Below are positions 26,529-36,194 of a stretch of DNA of 64,000 bases, in pieces. The DNA lies in the NCBI RefSeq assembly GCF_001613345.1, contig NZ_BDCE01000064.1, forward strand, positions 124,001 to 188,000, given 5' to 3'. Below the pieces are notes generated by a model. That model was not told the origin of the DNA. It worked only from the letters and a program-made list of their open reading frames with translations, and did no database searches. Position 1 is the stretch's first letter. Each line of letters begins with the position of its first letter. The position numbers and the translations under genes were made by a program. Source of the DNA: Nocardia uniformis NBRC 13702. Its GTDB lineage: Bacteria; Actinomycetota; Actinomycetes; Mycobacteriales; Mycobacteriaceae.

Positions 26529-27926
26529 ATGTCCGAACGAATTCCCACTTCCCGGGTGCGGCGCGGCGCCAAGCTGGGCAAACTGGCCGCGAATCAGGCC
26601 AAGCACAGTGCGGGCCTGAAACTCGCCGTCGTCGGCAAGTCGCCACAGCAGCGGGCGGCGCAGTCCGAACGCGCGATCCTCGCGGCCGCCGAGGACCTGG
26701 TGGCGGTGCTCGGCAGCATGAAGGGCCTGGCCATGAAGCTGGGCCAGATGTTGTCGATGATCGATCTGAACCTCATCCCCGCCGAGTACCAAGACCAGTT
26801 CCGGGACAAGCTCGCCGCCCTGTGCGATCAGGCCCCGAAGATGCCTTTCGCACGGATGCGCAAGGTCCTCGAAGGAGACCTCGAACGTCCACTCGGAAAG
26901 GTTTTCACCGAATTCGATGAGACGCCGATCGCCGCGGCCTCGATCGGCCAGGTGTATCGGGCCCGGTTGCTCGACGGGCGTGTGGTGGCGGTCAAGATCC
27001 AATACCCGGGGGTCGACCTGGCCGTGCGGGCGGATCTGAAGAACTTCTCGCTGGTCATGCGCCTGGCCCGGGCGGTCGCGCCCGGGTTGGCCGACAGCGC
27101 CGTGGCGCAGGAGTTCGTCACGCATCTCGCGGATGAGGTGGACTACCGCATCGAAGCCGAGAACCAGCAGGCCGTCGCCGCCCTGTATCAGGACCATCCC
27201 TTCATCCGCATCCCCGGCTGCGTTCAGGAGCTGTGCACCGCTCACGTGCTGGTAACCGAAATGGTCGAGGGGATCGGATTCGACGGCATCAAGGCGCTGC
27301 CACAGACCGAGCGCGATCTGATCGGCGAGATCGTGTTCCGCTTCTACCTGGGATCGATAGCGCGGTTCGGCCAATTCGCCGGGGATCCACATCCGGGCAA
27401 TGTGCTGCTCGCGCCGGATGGGACGGTGGTCTTCCTGGACTTCGGCCTGTTCAAGCACATGACCGCCGAAGCGGTGGGCTTCGAGCTGGCGTGCATGCGG
27501 GCCGCGGGCGAGTACCGGGGGGCCGACCTGCGTGAGCTACTCGTGGAATACGGTGTGCTGGAACCGGATTCCCCCGTGACTGCCGACGAGTGCCTGCGCT
27601 TCTTTCGGGAGAACTCCGGATGGTTCCTGACCGACGCCGAAATCCGCGTCACCGGCGACACCGCGGCCAACGCGGTGTTGGCCGCATTCGACCCCACCCG
27701 TGGTTTCTTCCAGCTCTGGCGCGACCAGCGCCTGCCCGCCGAGCACGCGCTCGCACGCCGGGTCGAGTACATGACCGTGGGGCTCCTCGGCAAGCTCGGA
27801 GCCAGTGCGAACTGGCACCGCATCGCCCGAGAATGGATGTACGACACGCCACCGCGCACGCCGCTCGGCGCGCAAGAAGAGTCGTGGCTGGCGAATCGCC
27901 GCGACACCGCAGCACACTCCCACTGA
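26529..27926 (+). CDS. ABC1/UbiB-family atypical kinase (second rightward copy)
   Basis: A 465-residue ABC1 protein: MKLGQML, AAASIGQVYRARL, VAVKIQYPG, DEVDYRIEAE, DPHPGN and LDFGLF. It is very similar to the 5978-7363 copy, for example in VAVLGSMKG, KLAALCDQAP against KLATLCDQAP, and the ending HRIAREW. GAAGGA lies seven bases before ATG. The 49-base gap from tetR may hold a weak promoter (TAATCT near 26499). It lies just before the mce locus. Confidence 0.92.
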   Translation: MSERIPTSRVRRGAKLGKLAANQAKHSAGLKLAVVGKSPQQRAAQSERAILAAAEDLVAVLGSMKGLAMKLGQMLSMIDLNLIPAEYQDQFRDKLAALCDQAPKMPFARMRKVLEGDLERPLGKVFTEFDETPIAAASIGQVYRARLLDGRVVAVKIQYPGVDLAVRADLKNFSLVMRLARAVAPGLADSAVAQEFVTHLADEVDYRIEAENQQAVAALYQDHPFIRIPGCVQELCTAHVLVTEMVEGIGFDGIKALPQTERDLIGEIVFRFYLGSIARFGQFAGDPHPGNVLLAPDGTVVFLDFGLFKHMTAEAVGFELACMRAAGEYRGADLRELLVEYGVLEPDSPVTADECLRFFRENSGWFLTDAEIRVTGDTAANAVLAAFDPTRGFFQLWRDQRLPAEHALARRVEYMTVGLLGKLGASANWHRIAREWMYDTPPRTPLGAQEESWLANRRDTAAHSH

Positions 27927-28240
27927 GCCAATTCATCGACTGCCGTACGCAGATCCCGGTCCGACACCGGCAATCACGGAGCGAGGTCGGCTGCGCTTAC
28001 CCTTGACCCTGAATAACCCCTGTTCGCAGCGGTTTTCATCGACCCCATTGCGCAATTGTCTGGGACGCACTACTTTGTTGATCAGTACGTCAGCTAATCA
28101 TGTCACGCGGTCGCCATCACCGATACGAAACTCACCACCGCGCAGAAGCTCCAAGGGGAAACATCGATGATCCAAGCCGGGTGTGAGGTCCGATTCGCCG
28201 GGGCGTCGCCGCGACGGAATCGCGTTGCAGGAGAACGCAC
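27927..28240 (+). other. leader and upstream region of the mce operon
   Basis: 314 bases without a gene. The only clear structure is the shared promoter at 28047-28076. From the predicted start of transcription near 28083 the untranslated leader would be about 157 bases. Confidence 0.5.
28047..28076 (+). promoter_or_regulatory. promoter of the mce operon, with block shared with the FMO5 promoter
   Basis: TTGCGC (28048-28053) and TACTTT (28071-28076) are 17 bases apart. Positions 28047-28067 are identical to the minus strand at 25449-25429, including the palindrome TTGCGCAA and the box TGTCTGGGACG. Same block, same spacing and same position relative to genes argue for one shared regulator. 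Confidence 0.65.
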
Positions 28241-29098
28241 GTGAAGGAGTCCAAGTCTCCGACTCCGCGGCCCGGCGGAACCGCCACGGCGGTACACATC
28301 GTGCGGAGCAATATCGCGGACACGACACGGTCGAGCCTGCGGACCTTCGGACGAGTCGTCGATATGGCTCTGGCATCGGCCCGGGGTGCGGTCTCCGATA
28401 TCGCCGCGGGCCGGTTCCAATGGCGGGAGATGCTGCATCAGGCGTGGTATCTGCTGACGGTGACCTCGATTCCGGCGGTGCTCATGGCAGTGCCGTTCGG
28501 GGTGGTGGTGTCGGTCCAGGTCGGCAATCTCATCCATCAACTGGGCGCGGACTCGCTCATCGGCGCGGCGAGCGGGCTCGGGGTCATCCAACAGGGTGCT
28601 CCGATCGCGACCGGGCTGCTACTGGGTGGAGCGGGTGCGTCGGCGATCGCCGCGGACCTGGGGGCGCGCACCATTCGCGACGAGATCGCCGCGCTGGAGG
28701 TGATGGGTATCAATCCGGTGCAGCGGCTGGTGATTCCACGAGTGGCGGCCATGATGCTGATCGCGCCGCTGCTCAATATCCTGATCATCTTCGTCGGTGT
28801 GGTCTCCGGATACGCGGTCGCCATCGGCGCGCAGAATGTGACGCCCGGCAGCTACTGGGCCACCTTCGGGTCCTTCGCGGTGCTGACCGATGTGTGGATT
28901 TCGCTGGCCAAAGCGCTGCTGTTCGGGTTCCTCGTGGTGATCGTGGCCTGCCAGCGCGGGCTGGAGGCGGGCGGTGGACCGCGCGGCGTGGCCGACGCGG
29001 TGAACGCCGCCGTGGTGCTGTCGGTGGCCTCGATCATCGTGGTCAATCTCGTTATCACGCAGGTGGTCTCCATGTTCCTGCCGATTCGGGTGGCATGA
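28241..29098 (+). CDS. yrbEA: YrbE/MlaE-family permease, subunit A of the Mce transporter
   Basis: A 285-residue MlaE-type integral membrane protein with several hydrophobic segments and the conserved loop RDEIAALEVMGINPV. Together with YrbEB it would form the inner-membrane channel of an Mce ABC importer for lipids; the ATPase (MceG) is not in the window and is usually encoded elsewhere. The GTG start has AGGAG seven bases upstream. First gene of the operon. Confidence 0.92.
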   Translation: MKESKSPTPRPGGTATAVHIVRSNIADTTRSSLRTFGRVVDMALASARGAVSDIAAGRFQWREMLHQAWYLLTVTSIPAVLMAVPFGVVVSVQVGNLIHQLGADSLIGAASGLGVIQQGAPIATGLLLGGAGASAIAADLGARTIRDEIAALEVMGINPVQRLVIPRVAAMMLIAPLLNILIIFVGVVSGYAVAIGAQNVTPGSYWATFGSFAVLTDVWISLAKALLFGFLVVIVACQRGLEAGGGPRGVADAVNAAVVLSVASIIVVNLVITQVVSMFLPIRVA

Positions 29099-29961
29099 TG
29101 GCCGCCGCACCGTATCGCCCCAAGGGCACTCGCTGGGCGTATCACGCCATCGAGCACGCCCATCCGTTAGCGCCGTTCGAGAACGCCGGGTTCATGCTCG
29201 GCTTCGTGTGGCTGGCGCTGTCGTCTATTCCGTTGACGCTGCGGCGGTATCGCGCCGAAACCTTGCGTGCCATCACCGATATGACTTGGGGCCGTGGCTC
29301 TTTGATCGTCGGCGGCGGCACGGTGCCGATGCTGATCGTGCTCGGCATCGCCATGGGCGCGGGCACCGGCATTCAAGCCTTCGCGGCGCTGGACCTGATC
29401 GGGCTGGGTTCGCTCACCGGCGTGGTCTCGGCGTTCGCCAATACCCGCGAACTCGCCCCCATCGCCGCGGCCGTCGGCTTCGCGGCCCAGGCGGGCTGCC
29501 GAATGACCGCCGAGATCGGGTCCATGCGCATCTCCGAAGAAATAGATGCGATCGAATCACTCGGGCTGCGCTCGATTCCGTTCGTGGTCACCACGCGGGT
29601 CATCGCCGGGGCGGTCGCCATCGTGCCAACCTTCCTGATCGCACTGATCCTGTCGTATCTGGCCTGCGACACCGTGGTGGTGCTGCTACACGGGCAGGCC
29701 GGTGGCGTCTACGACCACTACTTCTTCCAATTCACCAGTGGCTACGACATCTTCGCGGCCGTAGTGAAGATCCTCGTCTTCGGTGTGGCGGTGATCCTGA
29801 TCCATTGCTACTACGGTTTCTTCGCTACCGGGGGCCCGGAGGGCGTCGGCATCGCGTCGGGCCGGGCCGTCCGCGCGAGTTTCGTCGCGATCATCGGGCT
29901 GGACATGGTGCTGACCCTGGCGCTGTGGGGCGTCAACTCCGCTATCGAATTCCCGGGGTGA
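29095..29961 (+). CDS. yrbEB: YrbE/MlaE-family permease, subunit B of the Mce transporter
   Basis: A 288-residue MlaE-type permease, paralogue of the preceding gene, with the loop SEEIDAIESLGLRSIPF. The start ATG overlaps the yrbEA stop as ATGA (a second ATG follows at once). Five or six membrane segments are apparent. It pairs with YrbEA. Confidence 0.92.
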   Translation: MMAAAPYRPKGTRWAYHAIEHAHPLAPFENAGFMLGFVWLALSSIPLTLRRYRAETLRAITDMTWGRGSLIVGGGTVPMLIVLGIAMGAGTGIQAFAALDLIGLGSLTGVVSAFANTRELAPIAAAVGFAAQAGCRMTAEIGSMRISEEIDAIESLGLRSIPFVVTTRVIAGAVAIVPTFLIALILSYLACDTVVVLLHGQAGGVYDHYFFQFTSGYDIFAAVVKILVFGVAVILIHCYYGFFATGGPEGVGIASGRAVRASFVAIIGLDMVLTLALWGVNSAIEFPG

Positions 29962-31007
29962 CGCGGATGCCGAACTATACGATTCCCGGAGTCGCCATCA
30001 CCAAGTACCGGGCCCGCCTCGCCGGACTCGTCGCCGCGGTGCTCGCGGTGCTCCTCGTCGTGGCCTGGACGCAGTACACGAACGCCGATCATGGGGATCG
30101 GCTGCGTATTCAGTTGCGCACCGACCAGGTTGGTGCGGGCATTGTGCCCGGCACCAATGTGCGGGTGGAGGGTGTGGCCGTCGGCACGGTGGCGGAGGTG
30201 ATCAGCGTCGGGGACGGTCGCCAACTGCTCACCCTGGATCTCGAAAAGTCCCAGATCGCCGGTCTCACCGAGACTTTCACCGTCGACTACGCGCCCGAGA
30301 ATCTGTTCGGGATCAGCGCGGTGACGCTGCGGCCCGGCAGTGGCGGCACGCCGCTGCACGCGGAGGCGGTGATCGATATGGTGGGCCGGGTTGCCGACGT
30401 GACCATGGGCGCGCTGCTGCGCGAGCTCACCCGAACCTCCACCGACGTGCTCACACCGAAGCTGGCCGAACTGCTGCGGCAGTTCAGCGGCGATCTGAAG
30501 GCGTTCACTCCGATCCTGCAGGCGGTGGTGACGCTCAGCCGTGCCGTCGCCGACACCCAGCAATACCCGTCGTCCTATCTGCTCGACCAGTACGCCTCCT
30601 TCTTCCAGGGGTTGGGCGTCTTCAGCTCGTCGACCCTGAAACTGCTGAAATCGTTGCTCGATATCGAGGTCTTCCAACACGACCGCGCCCGCTACGACGT
30701 CTCCATCGGCATGGTGGTGGATCAGGCCTTCCCTGCCATCGCCGGCCTCCTCAACACCGCGCAGGTCCACTTCAACGGCTACACCGACATGTTCACGCCA
30801 TTGCTGGGAGCCGTGGCCGCCACCGTGCCGACCCCGGACACATCCCGTGCGGACCTGACCGAGCTCATCGCCCGGCTCGACCGGATCTTCGCCGACACCC
30901 CGAACGGACCGGTAGTCAATCTCGGTGTCACATTGCGCGGCGTTCCCGGCGTCGCGGTGCCGCTACTCGGTCAGCAGGCACTCGAAGCACTGGGAGGGGC
31001 GCGATGA
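29958..31007 (+). CDS. mceA: Mce-family protein A
   Basis: About 349 residues: a single N-terminal membrane segment (about 20-40), then an MCE/MlaD domain (VPGTNVRVEGVAVGTVAEV) and a long helical region to the C-terminus. Mce proteins form periplasm-spanning hexameric tubes that carry lipids to the YrbE channel. The GTG at 29958 overlaps the yrbEB stop (GTGA); ATG 29967 is an alternative. Shorter than the 400-plus residues of many MceA proteins. Confidence 0.9.
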   Translation: MTRMPNYTIPGVAITKYRARLAGLVAAVLAVLLVVAWTQYTNADHGDRLRIQLRTDQVGAGIVPGTNVRVEGVAVGTVAEVISVGDGRQLLTLDLEKSQIAGLTETFTVDYAPENLFGISAVTLRPGSGGTPLHAEAVIDMVGRVADVTMGALLRELTRTSTDVLTPKLAELLRQFSGDLKAFTPILQAVVTLSRAVADTQQYPSSYLLDQYASFFQGLGVFSSSTLKLLKSLLDIEVFQHDRARYDVSIGMVVDQAFPAIAGLLNTAQVHFNGYTDMFTPLLGAVAATVPTPDTSRADLTELIARLDRIFADTPNGPVVNLGVTLRGVPGVAVPLLGQQALEALGGAR

Positions 31008-32026
31008 AGCAGAAGACAACATTCGGGGTCAGTTGGCGGCTTGCCCTGTTCGCCGCGGCGATGGTGGGTTTGCTCATTGTGATCGCCACCGCCATCACCC
31101 GTCCCATCGGCGGCGAAACCTCCGGCTACCACGCGATATTCACTGATGTCAGCGGTTTGAAGACCGGTGACGACGTGCGAATGTACGGGGTGGCGGTCGG
31201 CAAGGTCACCGAGATTCGCCCCGACGGCACGCGCGCCGAGGTCGGCTTCACCGTGCGGTCCGAACGGACCGTATACACCAGCAGCTCATTGGCGATCCGC
31301 TATCAATCACTGACCGGGCAGCGCTATATCGATCTGCGCCAACCGGATTCAGCGGGCGAGGAGCTGACGCCCGGCGCCACCATCGAAACGGATAAGACCA
31401 TCCCGTCCTTCGACATCACCACGCTGTTCAACGGACTGCAACCGGCGCTGGCCGAATTCTCTCCCGGCGCGATGAATCAGTTCACCGAGAATGTGCTGGC
31501 GGTCATCCAGGGTGACGGCAACGGCATCGGGCCCGCGCTCGAATCGCTCGGCACGCTCAGCCGCTACGCCACGGACCGGCAGCACGTGATCTCGGCGATC
31601 GTGTCGAATCTGCAGGCCATTTCCGGCCAGATCGGCGGAAAATCGCCGTACCTGATCACACTGCTGCGCGGCCTGGCGGACGTCTTCACCTCGTTCGTCG
31701 CACAGATCGACGGACTCATCGACTTCGCGATGGTCGCCCCGTCCGCGCTGGGACCGCTTAACAGCCTCATGACCACGCTCGGGTTCACCGAGAACGCCAA
31801 CCCGGACCTGATCAATGATCTGCGGCTCGCGTTCCCGAACCCCGCCGACGCCATGGAGGTGCTGGGCAAGCTCCCGGGGCTCATCCAATCCCTGGCCAAT
31901 CTGCTCCCGCCGGCCGGAGTGACCGCATCTCCTGTCGACCGCACCTGCTCCAAAGGTTTCGCCGAGGTGCCCGCACCGCTGTCGGTGCTCATCGCGGGTC
32001 AAGGGGTTTCGATATGCAAGGGCTGA
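31004..32026 (+). CDS. mceB: Mce-family protein B
   Basis: A 340-residue MceB with one N-terminal membrane segment (about 12-32) and an MCE domain (VSGLKTGDDVRMYGVAVGKV). The C-terminus contains Cys residues (DRTCSKGF, ICKG). Its ATG overlaps the mceA stop as ATGA. Expected to be one of six subunits of the Mce shuttle. Confidence 0.92.
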   Translation: MKQKTTFGVSWRLALFAAAMVGLLIVIATAITRPIGGETSGYHAIFTDVSGLKTGDDVRMYGVAVGKVTEIRPDGTRAEVGFTVRSERTVYTSSSLAIRYQSLTGQRYIDLRQPDSAGEELTPGATIETDKTIPSFDITTLFNGLQPALAEFSPGAMNQFTENVLAVIQGDGNGIGPALESLGTLSRYATDRQHVISAIVSNLQAISGQIGGKSPYLITLLRGLADVFTSFVAQIDGLIDFAMVAPSALGPLNSLMTTLGFTENANPDLINDLRLAFPNPADAMEVLGKLPGLIQSLANLLPPAGVTASPVDRTCSKGFAEVPAPLSVLIAGQGVSICKG

Positions 32027-33036
32027 AACAGCTGCGCCCGCACGGACATCCGGACCGGCATGAAGGGGCCAAGCAGCGCCGCGAGCTCCGGCTCGGCATG
32101 ATCGGCGCGGCGGCGCTGGCCATGCTGCTGGTGGCTGCCGGCGTGATCTATGTGCTGCCGATCGGCAAGCACAGCTACACCGCGGACCTGTCCGATGCCC
32201 AGTCGGTGAAGGTCGGTGATCAGGTCCGGATGGCCGGCATTCCGGTCGGTTCGGTGAAATCGCTGGAACTGCAACACAAGAAGGTCCGCATGACCTTCAC
32301 CGTCCGCGACGAGGTGCGCCTCGGCGATCAATCCACCCTGGAGGTCCGCATGCTCACCGCGGTCGGCGGACATTACGTGGCGGTCCTGCCCGCAGGAGAT
32401 AAACCCTTGGGCAGCAAGACCATTCCGGCCGATCGGGTCCGGTTGCCCTACAGCCTGGTCCGCACCCTGCAGGATGCCGCCGCGCCGGTCGCCCAAGTCG
32501 ACGGTGAGACGCTGCGCAAGAACTTCGCCGCCCTGCAGAATTCGCTCGACACCAGCCCGGACGCACTGCGGCAGATGACCACCGCCGTGGCGAGCTTCGT
32601 CGGCATCCTCAACAACCAGAACAGCGAGATCTCCCGCGCGCTGAACGTGATGGACGAGTATCTGAGCACCCTCAATGACAACAAGGCACTGCTGGGCACC
32701 TTCGTCCGGCAGATCGGGATGCTCGAAACCATGGCCTTGAACAAGAAGGCCGAGATCTCCGAGGCGCTGCGGGTCGGGGCCGGACTGCTGTCCCGCATCG
32801 CCGCCGTGGAACCGGCCTGGCGCGAACAACTACAGCCCATCGTGGACAAATTGCTCGAAGCGCTGCCGCAACTGAAAGATCTCGGCGCGCGGGTCGACGA
32901 GGCCGGCACCTCGATCGGGGATCTGCGGCAGCGGTTGCAGGCCGCGATGACACCGGAAGGACCGGCCATCGACCAGTCCGCCATCACGATCGCCGCACCG
33001 AGCTTGTGCGTTCCCGTTCCCGGACGGGGGTGCTGA
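32014..33036 (+). CDS. mceC: Mce-family protein C
   Basis: A 340-residue MceC. After a charged N-terminus the membrane segment lies near residues 28-48, then the MCE domain (VKVGDQVRMAGIPVGSV) and helical repeats. The start overlaps the end of mceB by 13 bases. It ends with a two-Cys tail (LCVPVPGRGC). Confidence 0.92.
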   Translation: MQGLKQLRPHGHPDRHEGAKQRRELRLGMIGAAALAMLLVAAGVIYVLPIGKHSYTADLSDAQSVKVGDQVRMAGIPVGSVKSLELQHKKVRMTFTVRDEVRLGDQSTLEVRMLTAVGGHYVAVLPAGDKPLGSKTIPADRVRLPYSLVRTLQDAAAPVAQVDGETLRKNFAALQNSLDTSPDALRQMTTAVASFVGILNNQNSEISRALNVMDEYLSTLNDNKALLGTFVRQIGMLETMALNKKAEISEALRVGAGLLSRIAAVEPAWREQLQPIVDKLLEALPQLKDLGARVDEAGTSIGDLRQRLQAAMTPEGPAIDQSAITIAAPSLCVPVPGRGC

Positions 33037-33037
33037 G

Positions 33038-34138
33038 GTGAAACGCTTTCTGGGCTCACAGGGTTTCGTGACCCTCGCCGGCGTCACGCTGGTGGCCGTG
33101 CTCGCGATCGTCGGCTACCTGTTCGCCTTCGATCCGATGCGCAAGACCCTCGCCTATTGCGCGATCATGCCCGACGGCGTCGGCCTGTACGCGGGCAACC
33201 ACGTCACCACCCTCGGCATCCCGGTCGGCACGATCACCAGCGTGCGTCCCGAAAAGGACTCCGTGCGAGTGACATTCACCGTCGACGCCGACCATCCCCT
33301 GCGCGGCGACGTCATCGCCACCACGGTGTCGGACACCCTGGTCGCCGACCGCACCCTGTCGGTGCTCGGCGACGACGACTCCCCCGCCCGCTGGAATCAG
33401 GACACCTGCCTCACCAAAACGTTCACGCCCAAGAGCATCACCGAGACCCTGGAAGCGTTCTCCGGTCTCGCCGATCAGCTCACCGACCACGGCGATCCCG
33501 CCGAGCGGCAGCGTATCCGCGACAGCCTGCGCACCTTCCGGGACGCCACCACCGGCGAGGGCGGGCAGATGAATCGGCTCGTCCTCGATCTCGGTACCGC
33601 GCTGCGGCAACCCGACGCCGCCATCGGGCATATCGGGGGGCTGGTGGACTCGTTCGCCGCGCTCGTCGGCAGTATCTCGGCCAATTGGGGGGACATCAAA
33701 ACCGCACTGGTGCAAGCCGCTCCGGGCATCGCGTTCATCAACGATATCTGGCAGCGGGTGGTGCAGCTCGTGGACTCGCTGCTGGTGATCCTGCCCTGGT
33801 TCAACGACATCGCCCGCCGATACGGCCGCCCCATTCTGGAGGGCATCGACGAGCTGACCCCGAGCCTGCGCATGCTCTCGGCCAATGTCGGCACCTTGCA
33901 GCAGATCATCGATATGGTCCCGTCACTGGTGACTGCCTTCGGGCAGTCGATCGACCCGCAGACCGGGCACGCCCGCCTGACCTACACGCCGCCGACCGTG
34001 GCGCTGCCGCAGGACACCGCCGACCAGGTGTGCGCGGCCGTCAACGCGACAATGCCCGGGCGCTGCCGCACCGCCGCGAACGGGATGGCCGACGTCGACC
34101 TGGCTCCTCTCGTTCTGGGATTGGCAGGTGCACGATGA
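33038..34138 (+). CDS. mceD: Mce-family protein D
   Basis: A 366-residue MceD, starting at GTG one base after the mceC stop. Membrane segment about 10-30, MCE domain (GLYAGNHVTTLGIPVGTI), then a long helical region. It retains paired Cys residues near the MCE domain and near the C-terminus (VCAAVNATMPGRC). Confidence 0.92.
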   Translation: MKRFLGSQGFVTLAGVTLVAVLAIVGYLFAFDPMRKTLAYCAIMPDGVGLYAGNHVTTLGIPVGTITSVRPEKDSVRVTFTVDADHPLRGDVIATTVSDTLVADRTLSVLGDDDSPARWNQDTCLTKTFTPKSITETLEAFSGLADQLTDHGDPAERQRIRDSLRTFRDATTGEGGQMNRLVLDLGTALRQPDAAIGHIGGLVDSFAALVGSISANWGDIKTALVQAAPGIAFINDIWQRVVQLVDSLLVILPWFNDIARRYGRPILEGIDELTPSLRMLSANVGTLQQIIDMVPSLVTAFGQSIDPQTGHARLTYTPPTVALPQDTADQVCAAVNATMPGRCRTAANGMADVDLAPLVLGLAGAR

Positions 34139-35193
34139 GCAATTGGCGTCGCACGCTTTCCGCCACGGCCCTCGCCATGGCCGTACTCCTGCCCGCCGGG
34201 TGTGGATTCAACCCGGCCGCGATTCCGGTTCCCGGCGCATCGGTATCCGGCCCCACCTACGAGATCAGGATCGAATTCACCAACGCATTGAACCTGCCCG
34301 CGCAGGCCAAGGTCGTGGCCAATGGCGCGAAGATCGGCAGTCTGCGCTCGGTGACCGTGGTCGACCCCGGCCCGAACACCCCGGGCCGCATCGACGCGGT
34401 CGTGGAGATCTCGGCCGCGGTACGGCTGCCGACCACCACCACCGCGCAATTGCGGCAGTCCACCATCCTTGGCGACATCTACATCGGGCTCACCACGCCT
34501 GCAACGGATTTCGACAAGACCATCCCGCCCGGCGGTGTCATCCCGCTCGCCCGGACCGAACCACCGCTGCAAGTGGAGGATCTGCTGGCGGGAATGTCCA
34601 CCTTCGTCGGCGGCGGTGCGCTGCACCAGTTCCAGGAGATCGTCAACCAAACCAATGCGGTCCTGCCACAGCGAGTGCAGGAGACGCGGCGGATATTCGA
34701 CACCATCGGCCGCGACGTGCAGGACCTCGCGGGCAATCAGGGTTCGGTCGACGCCTTCCTCACCGCCATCGAGGCGGATCTGGCCGCGGTGAGCGACAAC
34801 CAGCCCGAACTCGACGCACTGCTCAGCGAACGTGGCGCGGTGGACATTCCGGCCGATGCCCAGTCGTTGGTATTGACGCTGGGCATCGTGGGCGCGCTCG
34901 GCAGCATCGGCCACGCCGTCGAATGGCTCGGACCGCTGCTGCGGTCCGGCGACGCGACCGCGAAAGCCTTGGTGCCGTTGCTGTTCGCCAACCAGCCCTT
35001 GGACCTGAGCGCCCCCTCGAACCTCAATCGTCTTACCGCACTATTGCGCGACAAGATCATTCCGTTCGTCGAGCGCGGACCGAAGGTGAACATCACCGGC
35101 GTGAGGATCGAGGGCGGCGCGTCCTCGGTGGCCAAGGAAGACCAGGTGGACGCCATGGTGCGCGCCCTGCGGATGATCGGAATGGTGCGATGA
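34135..35193 (+). CDS. mceE: Mce-family lipoprotein E
   Basis: A 352-residue Mce protein with a lipoprotein signal peptide: the lipobox LPAGC places the lipidated Cys at about residue 23. The MCE domain starts near 40 (EIRIEFTNALNLP). The ATG overlaps the mceD stop as ATGA. In Mce loci the fifth protein is the lipoprotein (LprK/LprN type) and is thought to contact the outer end of the complex. Confidence 0.92.
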   Translation: MSNWRRTLSATALAMAVLLPAGCGFNPAAIPVPGASVSGPTYEIRIEFTNALNLPAQAKVVANGAKIGSLRSVTVVDPGPNTPGRIDAVVEISAAVRLPTTTTAQLRQSTILGDIYIGLTTPATDFDKTIPPGGVIPLARTEPPLQVEDLLAGMSTFVGGGALHQFQEIVNQTNAVLPQRVQETRRIFDTIGRDVQDLAGNQGSVDAFLTAIEADLAAVSDNQPELDALLSERGAVDIPADAQSLVLTLGIVGALGSIGHAVEWLGPLLRSGDATAKALVPLLFANQPLDLSAPSNLNRLTALLRDKIIPFVERGPKVNITGVRIEGGASSVAKEDQVDAMVRALRMIGMVR

Positions 35194-36164
35194 AACCGAG
35201 TTCGATTGTCTCCCTTGCCAGTATCGTCGCGATCCTGATCGCTGGAACCAGCTACCTGGCCTTCGGCGTGGTACGCGTGCATCCCTTCCGCGACACCATC
35301 ACCGCCACCTTGACCGTCCCTGACTCCGGTGGCCTCATCCCACGATCCAAGGTGCTGCTGACCGGTGTCGAGGTCGGTGAGGTCACCGAGGTGAACCGCA
35401 CGGTCGCCGGAATCAAGGTGGTGTTCCGCGCCGACGCCGAATACCCCATCCCCACATCCAGTTCGGTGCGCATTCGCGGACTATCCGGTCTCGGTGAGCC
35501 CTACCTGGAGTTCCGGCCCAGCAAAGGCGGCGACGGACCCTACCTGCAAGACGGCCAGACGGTCCAGACCGGCACGATCACCCGGCCGATGTCGATTCCC
35601 GACGTCGCGCGCAACGCGACACAGCTGCTCGAACAACTGGAACCCGAGGTCCTCACCGACATCGTCGACACCTTCAGCACGGCGCTGTCCGGAACCGAGA
35701 CCGTGATCCCGCAACTGTCACACTCCACCGAACTGCTCGCCGCCACCCTGCTCAGCCGCACCGACGTCATCCGGCAGCTCTTGATCGCCATGCAGGCCAA
35801 TGCGGGCGATATGGCCTGGTCCGGGCCCGCGCTCACCGACGCCGCCGGTCCCTGGGCCGACTTCGGTCCGCGCATCGCCGACGTCGCTGCCGCCATCGCC
35901 CGTGTCATCCGCTCGGGTGACGTGCCCGCCGAATACCTCACCGACACGCCGGACACGGTCGGCCTGCTGCCGTTCTTGCACGAACTGACCACCAAAATCG
36001 GCACCATCGGACCCGAACTGGCTCCACTTATCCCCGTGCTCCAACCGGTCGTCGCCTCGGCCACCGGCACGCTGCACAACGTCGATATCAGCAGCCTGAT
36101 CAGCCAGGCACTCGCCACCACCAGCGCCGACGGCACTCTGCAACTGCAGCTCACCGTCAAATAG
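35190..36164 (+). CDS. mceF: Mce-family protein F
   Basis: A 324-residue MceF with an N-terminal membrane segment (about 5-25), MCE domain (GGLIPRSKVLLTGVEVGEV) and helical tail. ATGA overlap with mceE. It ends at TVK, shorter than MceF proteins with long Pro-rich tails. Last of the six mce genes. Confidence 0.92.
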   Translation: MKPSSIVSLASIVAILIAGTSYLAFGVVRVHPFRDTITATLTVPDSGGLIPRSKVLLTGVEVGEVTEVNRTVAGIKVVFRADAEYPIPTSSSVRIRGLSGLGEPYLEFRPSKGGDGPYLQDGQTVQTGTITRPMSIPDVARNATQLLEQLEPEVLTDIVDTFSTALSGTETVIPQLSHSTELLAATLLSRTDVIRQLLIAMQANAGDMAWSGPALTDAAGPWADFGPRIADVAAAIARVIRSGDVPAEYLTDTPDTVGLLPFLHELTTKIGTIGPELAPLIPVLQPVVASATGTLHNVDISSLISQALATTSADGTLQLQLTVK

Positions 36165-36194
36165 ACCACGACCGAATATCCCTGGGAGACAACG

